A DNA stretch of 64,000 nt from an uncultured Eudoraea sp. Lineage in GTDB: Bacteria > Bacteroidota > Bacteroidia > Flavobacteriales > Flavobacteriaceae. How positions within the stretch are numbered: position 1 is the first letter of the stretch; each line of letters starts with the position of its first letter. Of the stretch, positions 18,235 to 27,346 are shown piece after piece. The notes beneath the pieces were generated by a model. The model searched no databases. It saw only the letters and a program-made list of their open reading frames with translations, and had not been told where the DNA came from. The position numbers were made by a program, and so were the translations under genes. Location of the stretch: contig NZ_CANLGX010000004.1 in NCBI RefSeq assembly GCF_947490415.1, forward strand, positions 1 through 64,000, written 5' to 3'.

Positions 18235-18299
18235 TTCCCTTTATTTTAGGAACTGGCTAGATTTATTGAAGAAAAAGAAAATTACCTAAACTCCGGGCC

Positions 18300-18512
18300 A
18301 TGAATTCATTACAAATTATGATGAAGGAAATTACCGAGCTTACCACAATGATGGAGACCGAATACCCGGAACTTTATCAGTTTTTAGATGAAAACCCAAT
18401 GACCATTCCCGCTACCAATCATCCTCATATTGACATTGTAGTATTAAGGGAATATTTAGAGAGTTTGAAAGGATTACTGCGGCATCACCTGGAAACACAT
18501 AAGAAAAACTAA
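18300..18512 (+). CDS. Small hypothetical protein
   Basis: This 70-residue, probably cytosolic protein is likely helical, with the stretch TEYPELYQFLDENPMTIP in the middle and a basic C-terminus (HHLETHKKN). No family with known function is recognised. It is divergent from the hydrolase/phosphoribosyltransferase operon and has a perfect FNR-like palindrome 66 bp upstream, so it is probably a member of the same stress regulon. The coding call rests on its start, length, composition and promoter context. Confidence 0.6.
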   Translation: MNSLQIMMKEITELTTMMETEYPELYQFLDENPMTIPATNHPHIDIVVLREYLESLKGLLRHHLETHKKN

Positions 18513-19010
18513 TAGAGCTGTTAATTGAATACACCTTGACAATAATATCTTATAAATGAAGTTATTCTCCAGAGATGTTTTTATATAGCGATAGACAAAT
18601 TTGTTTATGTACTGTCTTTTTTGTTAGCAGCAATAGTAAAAAACAAGCTGACCTTTATCAAGCCGTAAAATAGCCTGCTCCAATTTAAATATCTCTTATA
18701 GGTTACCACTAAAAAAGAGCTGCACTTTATGTTAAAAAAAATGATTTTTCTCTCAATTCTTCAAAAAATTACAGATTTCAGGAAGTTTCTTTCCAAAAAA
18801 TGAACAATAACTTTTTTTCAAACCAAAATAGCCCTTAAACCCAATCCCAGAAGCGCTTAAGAAACTTTTTAAAGTAGAAAAACAACCCCTGTTATTCTTC
18901 CATTCATCCGATAAATGACTCTATTTATCGAAAAACTATGAATTTTTGCTAGGTCATAGCTCCAAACATTTTGTGATCTTTGGAATGTTATTAACCCAAT
19001 ATCTTGACCT
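18513..19010. other. AT-rich intergenic region
   Basis: No reading frame or RNA gene was recognised in this 498-bp, very AT-rich stretch with A and T runs. It must hold the promoter of the PD40/PorP pair. No confident TAnnTTTG box was found close to the start. Confidence 0.5.
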
Positions 19011-20264
19011 ATGAAGAATGCTTTAACCTACAAAGTAGCTTTAGGATGTATCATAACGTTTTTTTGCTATTCATCGTATTCGCAGAATCCTAAGTTTACT
19101 AAATCTGCTAATCCGGAAATTTATGAAGCCAATAAACGAGCGAGTAATTATCAGGAGTTATTAAACTTAGGATATGCCGAAAAAGAAATTTATGAAGATT
19201 TAGGCAATGCCAATTTTTTAAGTCAAAATTACGAGACAGCCGTATTTTGGTATAAAAAACTGATAGCGATCAGTGAAGATGGCATCCTAAGTTCCGGTTA
19301 TTCTGAGCGTTATCACTATGCACTGCAAAAGACGTCTGACTCAGAGATAGCCGGTACTAATGATAACAAAGATTGGTTGGCACAAATCAGGGCCGAATAC
19401 CACGTTAATACCCCATTAGCCGATCAAGGCAATTCAGCAAAGGATTTATCAAACAATATCAATGAATCACTAGCCGACCTGGCACAACAGGTATTGGAAG
19501 GTGAAAATGATTTAGTGGTTTTAAACGATAAAACATTTAACTACAAAAACGCCTATAAAACTCCAATTACAGTTACGGCAGATGGGAAAACCGCTTATTT
19601 TAGTAAAGCCAGTTACATACAACCCAAGTATGGTGTTTTTTCTAAAAAACAATTAGTTCATAAAATCTATAGGGCGGAAAAGATAAATGGACAATGGAAA
19701 AATATTAAAGAAGTAGCATTATCTCCCAAATATTACTCCAGCATGCACCCTACAGTTACTCAAGACGGGAAGCGATTATTTTTCACCTCAGACATGCCAG
19801 GTACTTTTGGAAAATACGATATCTATGTGTCTGAAATAAATAAGGATGGAAGCATGGGTGTTGCAAAGAATTTAGGTGAAAAAGTAAATACCAAAAAGAA
19901 CGACCTATATCCCAATCTTGCGGGAGGCACTACCCTGTTTTTTGCATCAGATGGCCATAAAGGCCATGGCGGACTGGATGTATTTATGGTGCAGGTATTT
20001 AACAAAAAAGTGGGGTGGTCTGTGAACCTAGGGAGTCCTATTAACAGTGACAAAGATGATTTTGCAATTTCCCTTACCGGAAATGGAATGGGCTATGTGA
20101 TGTCTAATCGCGGGAATGCTACAGATACTGCTCAACAAGTGGCATTCTCTTTTTCGAATCCTAAAAAAGACAAACAAGAGGAAAATGGCGGATATAACTT
20201 TGCAGAAGTTTTCAGCAATGATGTAAAAGTAAATTTCGCGAGCTCTGTTTATGAAGATGATTAA
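19011..20264 (+). CDS. Secreted PD40 beta-propeller protein, T9SS-associated
   Basis: This 417-residue protein has a signal peptide ending near YSQ (residues 1-25). A short TPR-like region follows (about 35-100, with YETAVFWYKKLIA). WD40-like PD40 repeats run from about 170 to 390, with SSMHPTVTQDGKRLFFTSDMPG, a FGKYDIYV segment and HGGLDVFMV. PorE/SprE-like proteins with this plan normally end in an OmpA peptidoglycan-binding domain; this one stops after the propeller. It precedes a PorP/SprF gene, the usual neighbour. It probably helps anchor or guide a cell-surface adhesin or T9SS cargo. Confidence 0.8.
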   Translation: MKNALTYKVALGCIITFFCYSSYSQNPKFTKSANPEIYEANKRASNYQELLNLGYAEKEIYEDLGNANFLSQNYETAVFWYKKLIAISEDGILSSGYSERYHYALQKTSDSEIAGTNDNKDWLAQIRAEYHVNTPLADQGNSAKDLSNNINESLADLAQQVLEGENDLVVLNDKTFNYKNAYKTPITVTADGKTAYFSKASYIQPKYGVFSKKQLVHKIYRAEKINGQWKNIKEVALSPKYYSSMHPTVTQDGKRLFFTSDMPGTFGKYDIYVSEINKDGSMGVAKNLGEKVNTKKNDLYPNLAGGTTLFFASDGHKGHGGLDVFMVQVFNKKVGWSVNLGSPINSDKDDFAISLTGNGMGYVMSNRGNATDTAQQVAFSFSNPKKDKQEENGGYNFAEVFSNDVKVNFASSVYEDD

Positions 20265-20473
20265 AGTAATAGCAAGGCTATAACTTCAACCAAACAGGTA
20301 CTCATCAATGATCTATTTGGCAGCACCAGGATCGATGATTTCAAAACAACTATTCAGATAAGAATGTGCTTAGTTTAAAAGAAATTTTTCGAATTATCCA
20401 ACCCGATCAACACTAGTTTAAAAAGTACAAATCGGATTATAAGTATTCAGAATAAAATTTAAATTTCAATCAG

Positions 20474-22300
20474 ATGAACTGTAACACCACTAATATTAAG
20501 AAAGTATTCGTACTTAAAGTGTTTTGCCTGATTCTATGTATTCAAGCTTCTTACGGTCAGGAAGCAATTTCTGATCTAAGTACAAACACTGCCTATCACA
20601 ATCAGTTGTTTTTTAACAGGTTCTTAATAAATCCTACATTTTCATTGGTTAGGGAAAATAAATCATATCTGAATATTCTGCACCGAAATCAGTATGCTGC
20701 TTTTGAAGACAATAATCAAAACTATTATCTGGGATTTAGCAATAAATTTAATGAACATACTGCATTGGGTATAGGTGTTTACAGTCAACGAATAGGAGTT
20801 ATCCAGGAGTTTGGCTTTAATGCAAATTATGCTACTTCTGTGCAATTGGGTTCGAAAAGTAAATTAACATTTGGAACCAACGTTACTTATTACAGCTTAG
20901 GACTGGATAAAAATCGTGTGGTTGCCACAGAAAATGACCCCCAAATACTGGAAGCAAAGTTAGAAAATAAGATCGCCATACAACCGGGAATTACATTCTC
21001 CTATGGCAATTTTGATGTCGGAATCTACGCGGAGGATCTTATCAGATACAGCCAGACCACTAATGAGTTTTTAACTAGTTTTAATACCAAAACTGTAAAA
21101 ACATCGCTACAATATACGCACGCATTTATGACTAAATATGGTTTATTCGCAAACGCCAGGTTAATGCCGCTTGTTCAATTAGGCCAAAATATAGATGGGA
21201 GTCTTTCTTATGTAGGATCTGTTATCCTTGAATTACCTAAATATGGCTGGTTTCAAAGCACACTGGATGATACCTATGGAATGTCGATAGGTTTAGGTTT
21301 TAATCTTAGCAAAAAGTTATCTCTCGGGTATTTGGTAGAAAAAAATGTCCTGGATCAAGATGCCGCATTTGGCTGGAACCATGAATTGTCCCTGGCATAT
21401 ACTTTTAAAAATCAACCTTCTGCCCTGGGTGGATATGTAGTAAAATCAGAAGAAAACAGAATTGATGAAATTGTTCAAAATTATGAAGAACAACTGGCGC
21501 AATTAAAGGAGAATCAAACTAAAGACAAGAAGAATCAGATTGATGAACTTACCAGAAAGTATGAAGCACAAATAGCCAAATTGACCAGTGCCCAAACTGA
21601 AGCAAACGGAGATAAGAAGAAATCATCTGCCGGCAAAAATAAAGATTTAAAAAATACACCTCAAACTACACTTGTGGCATATACAATTGAAAAAGAGGAA
21701 GATCCCAATACACTGGCTTACCAAAACCGCTTAATTTTGGACGAGCTAATATTAAGACAAGACTCTATAGAGAATGCGCGTAACTCCCAATTCGAGAAAA
21801 AGTTTGAAATGATCGTAAGAATTTTAAGAAGTGATGTTGAAAACAGCATTAAATCTAACTTACAGGATTTCAATAATCCTGAGAATACAGTAATGGTTTC
21901 AAACGACAGGGAGTTTAAAACAACTAATAACCTGGAACTAAAAACATCTAATAATAGTTTATCTGAGGCGGAGCGTAAAGAATATATTAAGCTTCCCATA
22001 AAAATTAGTAATCTAACAGATGTTGGCGTAAAATCTGGTTATTATGTGATCGCCAACGTATACAAAAACAAGAAATATTTAAATGCTTTTATGAATCAGC
22101 TGAATGAACAGGGGTTGAATGCGAAACAATTTTACAATAAGAAAAATGGTTTGTATTATGTTTATTTGGCTGATTTTAAAGTTAAGGAAGAAGCCGAGAT
22201 CGCTTATGTTTCTGATTTAAATGGAAGATATAATGATGAGAAGTGGATCATGCAGGTTGACAATCCCCCGGCAACTGCGGATCTTATGTATGAAGATTAA
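20474..22300 (+). CDS. PorP/SprF family outer-membrane protein with coiled coil and SPOR-like end
   Basis: This 608-residue protein starts with a signal peptide (to about residue 28). Residues about 35-310 form the PorP/SprF beta-barrel domain, with the early motif HNQLFFNRFLINPTFS and a final AYTFKN strand. A charged coiled-coil region follows (about 325-385, EEQLAQLKENQ and KYEAQIAKL). A SPOR-like domain closes the protein (about 510-600: GYYVIANVYKNKKYLNAF and GLYYVYLADFK). SprF-type proteins work with gliding adhesins in T9SS export. The SPOR domain would bind denuded peptidoglycan, replacing the OmpA anchor absent from the preceding gene. Confidence 0.85.
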   Translation: MNCNTTNIKKVFVLKVFCLILCIQASYGQEAISDLSTNTAYHNQLFFNRFLINPTFSLVRENKSYLNILHRNQYAAFEDNNQNYYLGFSNKFNEHTALGIGVYSQRIGVIQEFGFNANYATSVQLGSKSKLTFGTNVTYYSLGLDKNRVVATENDPQILEAKLENKIAIQPGITFSYGNFDVGIYAEDLIRYSQTTNEFLTSFNTKTVKTSLQYTHAFMTKYGLFANARLMPLVQLGQNIDGSLSYVGSVILELPKYGWFQSTLDDTYGMSIGLGFNLSKKLSLGYLVEKNVLDQDAAFGWNHELSLAYTFKNQPSALGGYVVKSEENRIDEIVQNYEEQLAQLKENQTKDKKNQIDELTRKYEAQIAKLTSAQTEANGDKKKSSAGKNKDLKNTPQTTLVAYTIEKEEDPNTLAYQNRLILDELILRQDSIENARNSQFEKKFEMIVRILRSDVENSIKSNLQDFNNPENTVMVSNDREFKTTNNLELKTSNNSLSEAERKEYIKLPIKISNLTDVGVKSGYYVIANVYKNKKYLNAFMNQLNEQGLNAKQFYNKKNGLYYVYLADFKVKEEAEIAYVSDLNGRYNDEKWIMQVDNPPATADLMYED

Positions 22301-23134
22301 TGATTTTCCAAGGACAATAGGAACAATAAATGAAGTTGTCTGTTATACTTGAAACTATTTATCCATAAATAACTGTGTGTCCTACTTATGGAATTCTGAC
22401 AAGTGTAATTAATCAGGAGTCATTTGCGATTAGGCTTACTTTCTATATGAACGAGTTAATTTCGAAGTTTTTCAATTATAATTGCAATATATGGGTTTAG
22501 TTTTGTGCTTCTAAAGATGGTTTAGCGATAAACATTACACTTCCCATAGTTTTTTGAGGTATAAATAATGGAGTAAATGGACAATATTACCGACCAGTTG
22601 GTCTGTATTTGAACGAAAATACCTACGTTATCTCAGTGCTTTTGTGTTTTTTATATATATTTAAAATATAAAAGTAACAGAATAACGATCGCTCAACCCC
22701 CAAAACCCCATAATATGCAGACTCAAAATTACCCCAAAATCAGCCCGCAAAGCAGGCCAAAAACAAGAGCTCACCCCGTAATCTTCTTAAAAGAGGCTCC
22801 CATTTAAAGTTTAGTAAATACAGTTTTTATTCTTGTTTATCTTATCAGCTTCTGGAATTATTCAGTTCCTAATAAGATTAACAAGATTGGATGTATTTCT
22901 ATACAATGGTGCTCCTAATTCTTAAAACAGATAATTCTTGTTTTAAGGCATTAACATCAAATTTGATTTCATTTTATGAGATTGATGGCTAGTATCTTTG
23001 CTAGTATACATCCCTATTTACTATGGTTTAAAAATTGCTGACCGAGCAATGATTTATCCGTATTAACTTGCTCATTTTCAAACTTTTAATTTCTTATTTT
23101 CTTAATATTTTTCAACCCCAAAATACTAATAGAT
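22301..23134. other. Long AT-rich intergenic region
   Basis: This 834-bp stretch lies between the PorP gene and the LuxR-type regulator. Apart from a possible 30-codon ORF at 22715-22807, listed separately, no gene, tRNA or clear terminator was recognised. The region may hold a promoter for the regulator gene. Confidence 0.5.
22715..22807 (+). CDS. Possible 30-residue small protein
   Basis: An ATG-to-TAA frame of 30 codons lies in otherwise empty sequence. The peptide is basic and rich in Pro, Gln and Lys, beginning MQTQNYPKISPQSRP and ending FLKEAPI. The GC content is higher than in the flanks, which is one reason it stands out. No ribosome-binding site is clear and no family is recognised. 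It could be a leader peptide, a small protein or chance. Confidence 0.25.
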   Translation: MQTQNYPKISPQSRPKTRAHPVIFLKEAPI

Positions 23135-23761
23135 ATGAAATCAAATATCCTTAAAATAATTGTTATAGATAATGACCGTTTATTTCATGCGGCATACAGG
23201 TACTATTTTGAAACCTACCAGGATTATTCCCTTCAAGGAATTTATGTTTCGGTAGAGGAAGCCTTAAAAGATTATGATGATCTATTACCCGATATAATTG
23301 TTTCTGAAGTATCTATGCCCAACGTATGCGGCATTCAAGGAATTGGCATGTTCAGAAAAAAGGATCCTGATGTAAAAATTATTATGATAAGTGCCCAAAA
23401 CGGCTTTGAGATTATAAAAAGGGCTTTCAAAAACCGGGCAAATGGTTACCTGACCAAACCCGTGACCAGGAAAAGGTTGTACAATGCCTTAAATTCTATC
23501 AAATTTGAAGGTGCCACCATGAGTAATGACATTGTTAAAGCAGTGATCTCCATGTTTCACAGAAAATCATACAATAATTTTTCAGAAAGAGAAAATCAAA
23601 TAATTGATTATCTGTGTCAGGGTGCGACATACAAGCTAATAGCCGACAAGCTGTTTGTTACAACGAGCACGGTAAATTTTCATATTCAGAATATCTATTT
23701 AAAACTCGATGTGAATTCCAAATCGGAGGCGCTTAGCAAACTACAAGAAATGGAGAATTAA
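23135..23761 (+). CDS. LuxR-type response regulator with Glu in place of the phosphoacceptor Asp
   Basis: This 208-residue protein has a receiver domain (residues 1-125) and a LuxR-type DNA-binding domain (about 145-205, with SERENQIIDYLCQGATYKLI and TSTVNFHIQNIYLKL). The acidic pair Asp12/Asp14, the Ser in MISA and Lys108 in YLTKPV are conserved. The expected phosphoacceptor Asp is Glu58 in DIIVSEVSMP. Asp-to-Glu changes often mimic the phosphorylated state, so this may be a constitutively active or differently controlled regulator. It stands alone, with no kinase gene next to it. Confidence 0.88.
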   Translation: MKSNILKIIVIDNDRLFHAAYRYYFETYQDYSLQGIYVSVEEALKDYDDLLPDIIVSEVSMPNVCGIQGIGMFRKKDPDVKIIMISAQNGFEIIKRAFKNRANGYLTKPVTRKRLYNALNSIKFEGATMSNDIVKAVISMFHRKSYNNFSERENQIIDYLCQGATYKLIADKLFVTTSTVNFHIQNIYLKLDVNSKSEALSKLQEMEN

Positions 23762-23882
23762 AGATGTGGTAAGATTGGTGTTGGCCTACCATGGCTGCGA
23801 AGGTTATAAAAGAATGGTCATTTGATAAACAAATGACCATATTTGACAAATTATATTGTAAGGTACTTTTACCTTCTGCCGG

Positions 23883-24947
23883 TTAATTGGATTCATTTTC
23901 ATTAATCATAGCTTGTGCATCTTTTTTTGTTCCCAGGACAATGGCTATCCATTTTGTCTTTGGATTTTGTTCCAGAATGATTTTCATGGTCATAGTTAGG
24001 GGAACAGATAAAAACATACCTACGGTACCAAAAACAAATCCCCAAAAAATAAGGGATATGAATACAATCGCCGTAGATAATCCCAGGCCCTGGCCCATCA
24101 ATTTTGGTTCAACAATACTTCCTATGATCATATTCACCACAACAAACGCAATAAGAGTAGCCAAAGCGCCCCCGAATCCCAATTGGACCAGCGCAAATAA
24201 AACGGCAGGAAAAGCTGCAATAAAAGAACCAATAGTTGGAATATAATTTAATAAAAAGGCTATTAAACCCCATAAGATAGCATAGTCAACACCAATTATT
24301 GCCAAAATAATCCAAAGTACTATTCCGGTTAAAAGGCTTGTAAGCGTCTTAATTGAAAGATAATGACGAATGTTCCTGGCAATGGTATCAAAAAAGGAAT
24401 AATTGGCTGAATAGTCTTTTAAGATCGCCTTTACCTTTATAGCAATATCATCCAATTCCAATAAAAGAAATAGAACCAAAAAAAGAATCGTTAATAAATT
24501 GCCCATAAATCCCCCCAATTCACCAAGGGCTCCGGCCGTAACACCCATTATCTTAGCTGGTTCCATCAATCCTTTCATTTTATCAAAGGAAATATCAAAC
24601 CCAAGATCATTAAAAAAACTTATAAAAGAAGTACCTATTTTATTCAAGTTTTCTTCATATATCCCGGCATTTTTGGAAAAAGAAGACAGAGAACTCCCTA
24701 TTAGTTCTCCAAATCCAAAAAAGATGGCTATAAGCAGGGTAAACACAATTAAAACAGCCAAACCTTGTGGTACCTTCTTTTTCATAAGATACGTAATGGG
24801 TTGTGTACAAATAATAGAAATAAACAATGCCATTAACATTGGAGTGATTAGCGAAGCTCCGTAAATAAAACCTGCAATAGCAATTATAAAGGCGGCAAGG
24901 CTTATAATAAAAGGGAACTTTATTGTTGTTTTGTCTTTAAGATTCAT
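23883..24947 (-). CDS. AI-2E family transporter (UPF0118-type membrane protein)
   Basis: This 354-residue inner-membrane protein has about eight spans. It shows the AI-2E/PerM pattern: an N-terminal pair of helices, a soluble region (about 75-150), and C-terminal glycine-rich segments such as LLNYIPTIGSFIAAFPAVLFAL and VVNMIIGSIVEPKLMG. The PTIGSFIAAFPA and EPKLMG motifs are the family signature. Family members export small molecules or act as Na+/H+ antiporters, and the substrate is not predictable. It is the last of six co-directional membrane genes (28706 to 23883), 56 bp after the ion channel gene. Confidence 0.88.
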   Translation of the reverse strand: MNLKDKTTIKFPFIISLAAFIIAIAGFIYGASLITPMLMALFISIICTQPITYLMKKKVPQGLAVLIVFTLLIAIFFGFGELIGSSLSSFSKNAGIYEENLNKIGTSFISFFNDLGFDISFDKMKGLMEPAKIMGVTAGALGELGGFMGNLLTILFLVLFLLLELDDIAIKVKAILKDYSANYSFFDTIARNIRHYLSIKTLTSLLTGIVLWIILAIIGVDYAILWGLIAFLLNYIPTIGSFIAAFPAVLFALVQLGFGGALATLIAFVVVNMIIGSIVEPKLMGQGLGLSTAIVFISLIFWGFVFGTVGMFLSVPLTMTMKIILEQNPKTKWIAIVLGTKKDAQAMINENESN

Positions 24948-25003
24948 GGTTTTTTTATTATTAGAAGAATATATATGGGAGACCTAAATATAATTATATT
25001 ATC

Positions 25004-25630
25004 CTAATTCTTGCTGGCATATTTCCCGACCAATATGGCTACAACAACCGCCACATAGAATTGACCCGTAACTGCAATAAGCATAGCCAAAGACTGAGCC
25101 AAAGGGAGTTGAGGTGTAATATCTCCGTAGCCGGCTGTAGTTAAGGTTATGAGCGTGTAATAAACCAATTCCATATCAGAATTACCACTTGAGTTGAATG
25201 AGCCGGGAATGTACAGATCACAAAAAGCCACCAGGCTCATAAACATAATTCCCAATAATAAATATCCGTTTAAGGCATTTACCAGCGTATAAATTGTGAC
25301 ATTCTTTTGATGCATCATATGTCTGATAACATAACCTACAAGAAATATTATAAAAAGATTCGTGGTTAATTCCGCTAAATAATGTACATATATTAAATCA
25401 ATTGCCCGTGTTGCCAGTTCAATCAGGATGGCAACAAATGCCATAAACATTACTTTCCTGGAGATCGGGTATGATGCTAAAAAAATGATTAATAAAAAAA
25501 GGATTATGGAAAGTGCGTTGGAGGAAAACTCAATAACAGGCATAATAAAAACAAATATAAAACAAGCCAACAACAGCAATATTGCCGATTTGTTTTTATC
25601 CTTGATTGTAATACCTATATTTTCGAGCAT
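25004..25630 (-). CDS. Potassium-channel-type membrane protein
   Basis: This 208-residue protein has about six hydrophobic segments. Near the end it carries a pore loop with the K+ selectivity filter TTAGYGD (about residues 164-170), followed by a final inner helix. The filter and the two-helix pore are typical of KcsA/voltage-gated-like potassium channels. There is no cytoplasmic RCK or cyclic-nucleotide-binding domain after the pore, so gating is unclear. The extra N-terminal helices may act as a sensor. It is part of the 23883-28706 operon and is followed by the AI-2E gene. Confidence 0.85.
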   Translation of the reverse strand: MLENIGITIKDKNKSAILLLLACFIFVFIMPVIEFSSNALSIILFLLIIFLASYPISRKVMFMAFVAILIELATRAIDLIYVHYLAELTTNLFIIFLVGYVIRHMMHQKNVTIYTLVNALNGYLLLGIMFMSLVAFCDLYIPGSFNSSGNSDMELVYYTLITLTTAGYGDITPQLPLAQSLAMLIAVTGQFYVAVVVAILVGKYASKN

Positions 25631-25705
25631 CTCCCTACTAGTTTTCCGGTTTTTTTGTCTGTATTCTTCACCTATGCCAAAATAACTTCTATTTATTCTT
25701 ATTAA

Positions 25706-26314
25706 CTATTTATTTTTTGGTTTTAATAACCATATAAATACGGGAGGAAGAACAAACCAGGCAAGAGTCCAGACAAGAGGCCCCACAAAGGCAAGCCCAA
25801 CATTTACAACTGCTGTAAGAGGTTCCATTAGGTTGTCTTTTGCAATAGCTTTAACCTGCTCCTGGTCTATTTCTTCACGTATCAGTTTATTTTTTGCAGC
25901 GTACATCCAGGCACCAATACTGGTAAACCCTGCAAGGGCAAGACATCCGGCCTGAAGTGCCGGTGATGATTTACTTACCAAAGCCGGGTCGGCAATAGCA
26001 AAATACACAAACAATACCACCAGGAACAACTGAACCAGAGAGAGTAAGGCGTGCACCCCATTAGTTTTTATAAGGTTTTTAAAGAGGTTATTATTCTGAT
26101 TCCAGTACAACAATGCCAGCCCGCCACCTATAAAAATTCTCAGTAATTCTGAACGGTTGTCTACCATATGACTTAACAGACCCAAAGGTTTGTGTGTCCA
26201 CTCCATGTCTTCAAAGGTGGGCAGGTAGTTGATTATCAAGTGGAAAAATAAGAGGGCATATACCACATCTATAAACCTGCTTAATCTTTGTAAATAAACT
26301 GTCTCTGGCTTCAT
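25706..26314 (-). CDS. TMEM175/DUF1211-like membrane protein
   Basis: This 202-residue protein has about five or six spans. It begins RLSRFIDVVYALLFFHLI, which resembles the TMEM175 signature RxxxFSDGVFAI, here altered to FIDVVYA. It may be a potassium channel or a diverged relative. The Ser-to-Ile change at the FSD motif, which lines the pore in known TMEM175 channels, makes the ion selectivity uncertain. It neighbours a filter-type K+ channel in the same operon. The assignment is moderate, since the match is mainly the first helix. Confidence 0.6.
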   Translation of the reverse strand: MKPETVYLQRLSRFIDVVYALLFFHLIINYLPTFEDMEWTHKPLGLLSHMVDNRSELLRIFIGGGLALLYWNQNNNLFKNLIKTNGVHALLSLVQLFLVVLFVYFAIADPALVSKSSPALQAGCLALAGFTSIGAWMYAAKNKLIREEIDQEQVKAIAKDNLMEPLTAVVNVGLAFVGPLVWTLAWFVLPPVFIWLLKPKNK

Positions 26315-26403
26315 CTTTTATTGATTTGTTATATTTCGTGTAAGTAATAAATCATACAAGTACTATTTCTGTGGCTTTTGCGCGCTTATGGTTTAAGAAT
26401 TAA

Positions 26404-27270
26404 TTAAAGAACAAACTCAACTAAGAAACGTAAATCATACACCGTTCCCTTGGTAGGTCTAATAACGTTCTTAAAGAACTGCAGACCCAGATTCAATGTA
26501 GTTTTTTTTCCAAGCGGTATCTGGTATTGGCCACCTCCACCCAACGGCAAGTAAACCTTTTCGCCCGCCGGTTTGTCCCAATACACCGAAACACCATAGG
26601 GCATATAAATGAGATCAAAGCGTTCCACCACATTAAACACTACAAAGGGTTTAATCATTAACATGTTTACTGCTTTTAAATCAGATGGGCCTGCTACTGA
26701 CCATACCTGCAGCGCAATTGCCCCTGCAAACCAGCGACCACTCTCAAATTCATAATCAATGCTGGGTCCTAAAGAAAATTTACCACTTCCAAGGGTTTTA
26801 TCAGAAGCTGTTGGAAACATTGCGGCAAAACCACCTGTTAAGTGGTGCTTCCCATGATGGGCTCCTTTCCTCGAAAACCAAAAGCCCATTAATAAATCAT
26901 TAATGCCGTCCGCAGGAACAATTTCATCTGTTGTTTCTTCAGGATTACCATTTGGCTGTCCGGGGATCGCCCTGGGGTAAGAATCGACCTCAAAATAGGA
27001 TATATTTTTAATCTCATATTTTCCGATATTCAGGTAACTCTCAAATTCTATTCCCAAGGTCTTGGCATCATCACCGGGATCGTTTAAAAAACTAAAAAAC
27101 GGCCAGGTACGTTGAGAACCTAATCTATAGAAAGTTTCATTGCTCTCCGTTTCCTGTTCCTTTAAATGATCTCTTTCGCCTTTGGTTTCGACCTGCCCAA
27201 ATATACCGATGTGCGTGAATAACATTAAAGACCATAAAACAGCTAATTTGATTTTCATATTCATATTCAT
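26404..27270 (-). CDS. Secreted outer-membrane protein, unknown function
   Basis: This 288-residue protein has a signal peptide that ends near GIFGQ. Three ATGs lie close together at the N-terminus (MNMNMKIK), so the exact start is uncertain. The body looks like an outer-membrane beta-barrel, with alternating aromatic strands such as WFAGAIALQVWSVAG and a C-terminal strand ending in VEFVL. Text such as MIKPFVVFNVVERFDLIYMP resembles transporter-type outer-membrane proteins, but no specific family is assigned. It is in an operon with two inner-membrane channels and a sister barrel gene, so it may be the outer-membrane part of an ion or small-molecule route. Confidence 0.6.
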   Translation of the reverse strand: MNMNMKIKLAVLWSLMLFTHIGIFGQVETKGERDHLKEQETESNETFYRLGSQRTWPFFSFLNDPGDDAKTLGIEFESYLNIGKYEIKNISYFEVDSYPRAIPGQPNGNPEETTDEIVPADGINDLLMGFWFSRKGAHHGKHHLTGGFAAMFPTASDKTLGSGKFSLGPSIDYEFESGRWFAGAIALQVWSVAGPSDLKAVNMLMIKPFVVFNVVERFDLIYMPYGVSVYWDKPAGEKVYLPLGGGGQYQIPLGKKTTLNLGLQFFKNVIRPTKGTVYDLRFLVEFVL

Positions 27271-27346
27271 TTGGATATTATAATAGGACTATATTATTTC
27301 CTTGGGTTATAATTTTATTAACAGCCAGGTCTAATTATTGATTTTA

